Shown here piece after piece: positions 40,811 through 41,245 of a stretch of DNA of 41,245 nucleotides. The notes beneath the pieces are model-generated. The model saw nothing but the letters and a program-made list of their open reading frames with translations, was not told the origin of the DNA and did not search any database. The stretch is taken from IMG/VR virus record IMGVR_UViG_3300037963_002566, positions 1 through 41,245 of that record. The stretch is one strand, 5' to 3'. The position numbers and the translations under genes were made by a program. The DNA is from a virus. Within the stretch, counting starts at the first letter, position 1, and each line of letters begins with the position of its first letter.

Positions 40811-40942
40811 TTCAAGACTGCTTGTATCTTCTACTGTACCACCGTCAGCGGTAACCCTAGACGCAAATGCTATGACAAGATCGTCTGATCTTAATCGAGA
40901 AAGAAAAGACGATGATGCTATTGTTGTGCTAAGTCCAAGCAT
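40787..40942 (-). CDS. Small protein (51 aa) convergent with regulator
   Basis: The ATG at 40942 opens a frame to TAA at 40787-40789. MLGLSTTIASSSFLSRLRSD continues with LVIAFASRVTADGGTVEDTS and ends SLERDLRELI. The 'FASRVTADGGTVE' segment resembles short stretches found, as I recall, in virion proteins of Bacteroidetes phages. The stop overlaps that of the regulator on the other strand. It starts two bases after the upstream stop (40945), which supports it as a real gene. Function unknown. Confidence 0.6.
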   Translation of the reverse strand: MLGLSTTIASSSFLSRLRSDDLVIAFASRVTADGGTVEDTSSLERDLRELI

Positions 40943-40944
40943 GA

Positions 40945-41245
40945 TTACTCTACTTCAGGTTCTGGGAACCACTCTGGGTGTAGCTCCTGACATTTTGCAA
41001 TATACTCTGCATTGGCACTAGACGATCCAAAGGTATGCACCCCCATGGGCATACACCACACCATCTGATTATTCCAGTCTGCTACAGGGATTTCATTTCC
41101 CTCTTCGTCATACTCTCCCCTCCACAAGACATCGACGTGATACTTGTCTGAGTATACAGGATCAACAGTTCTGTTACCCTCATCATCATACTCTGCTGGT
41201 GTAGTGACAATGTGACCAAGCCTTACAATAGAATGAATGTGGGTG
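40945..41245 (-). CDS. Partial phage protein with repeated acidic units, 5' end beyond window
   Basis: The frame is open from the right edge to TAA at 40945-40947, giving at least 100 codons, so the true start lies outside. Visible parts include VRLGHIVTTPAEYDDEGN, YHVDVLWRGEYDEEGNEIPV, VWCMPMGVHTFGSSSANAEY and a Glu/Pro tail HPEWFPEPEVE. The two copies of EYD(D/E)EGN are spaced about 32 residues apart. The 'YHVDVLW...VHTF' pattern reminds me of small T4-type and marine phage proteins of unknown function. A TTG near 41127 could be mistaken for a start. Confidence 0.65.
   Translation of the reverse strand, partial: THIHSIVRLGHIVTTPAEYDDEGNRTVDPVYSDKYHVDVLWRGEYDEEGNEIPVADWNNQMVWCMPMGVHTFGSSSANAEYIAKCQELHPEWFPEPEVE

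Noticed and set aside
41125-41127. TTG as the start of the rightmost minus-strand gene
   Set aside because: The frame stays open to the window edge and carries a second copy of the EYDxEGN unit upstream, so the gene continues beyond the window.

Overview
This window is about 41 kb of a double-stranded DNA phage genome, almost certainly a short-tailed (podovirus-type) virus of a marine Bacteroidetes/Flavobacteriia host. The phage assignment rests on a complete head and tail module: large terminase, portal, scaffold, HK97-fold-type major capsid protein, ring/adaptor proteins, a very large tail 'muzzle' protein, three internal virion proteins and a holin. The host assignment is inferred from three things. 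One gene product ends in a type IX secretion (Por) sorting domain and carries cysteine repeats typical of secreted flavobacterial proteins. Recurrent intergenic TATATTTG boxes match the Bacteroidetes -7 promoter consensus TAnnTTTG. The capsid, portal, ring and muzzle proteins resemble, from memory, those of crAss-like and other Bacteroidetes podoviruses. No integrase, repressor, polymerase or replication gene is present, so this is only part of a larger genome.

Layout, in transcription order from right to left (nearly all genes are on the minus strand). The right edge (41245-36711) is an early or accessory block of small, tightly overlapping genes: an edge-truncated protein with repeated sequence, a winged-helix regulator that is the only plus-strand gene, conserved small phage proteins, a GroES-like protein, an HNH endonuclease, a tRNA-like element, a protein with an HExxH motif, a 54-residue lipoprotein, tRNA-Arg(TCT) and a 43-residue basic protein. 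The packaging and head block (36730-22330) has the large terminase, portal, tail-fibre-like and lectin-like proteins, four very lysine-rich small proteins, decoration-type proteins, scaffold, major capsid protein and head-associated proteins. The neck and tail block (23587-10487) has four proteins sharing one N-terminal domain, an adaptor-like protein, two ring-type proteins, a 2284-residue muzzle-like protein and a 298-residue protein that looks like its detached C-terminal end. The cargo block (10466-3294) has three proteins of increasing size, analogous to the injected internal virion proteins of podoviruses. The left edge (3313-1) has a holin, a small acidic protein, the type IX-secreted protein and an outer-membrane-type protein cut by the window edge.

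Expression appears to be divided into units. TATATTTG boxes stand just before the genes at 37690, 34575, 28969, 27976, 22254 and 10466, with a variant before 19795. Strong hairpin terminators follow the genes ending at 19842, 22330 and 23673. Within units, genes are coupled by ATGA, TAATG or TGATG overlaps. Eight genes shorter than 60 codons were found by reading between the larger genes.

The most unusual points are the type IX-secreted protein encoded downstream of the holin, the muzzle protein that seems interrupted by about 650 residues bracketed by calcium-binding-type loops and then continued in a separate gene, and the operon-marking octamer that at several sites lies only 4-5 bases from the start codon.
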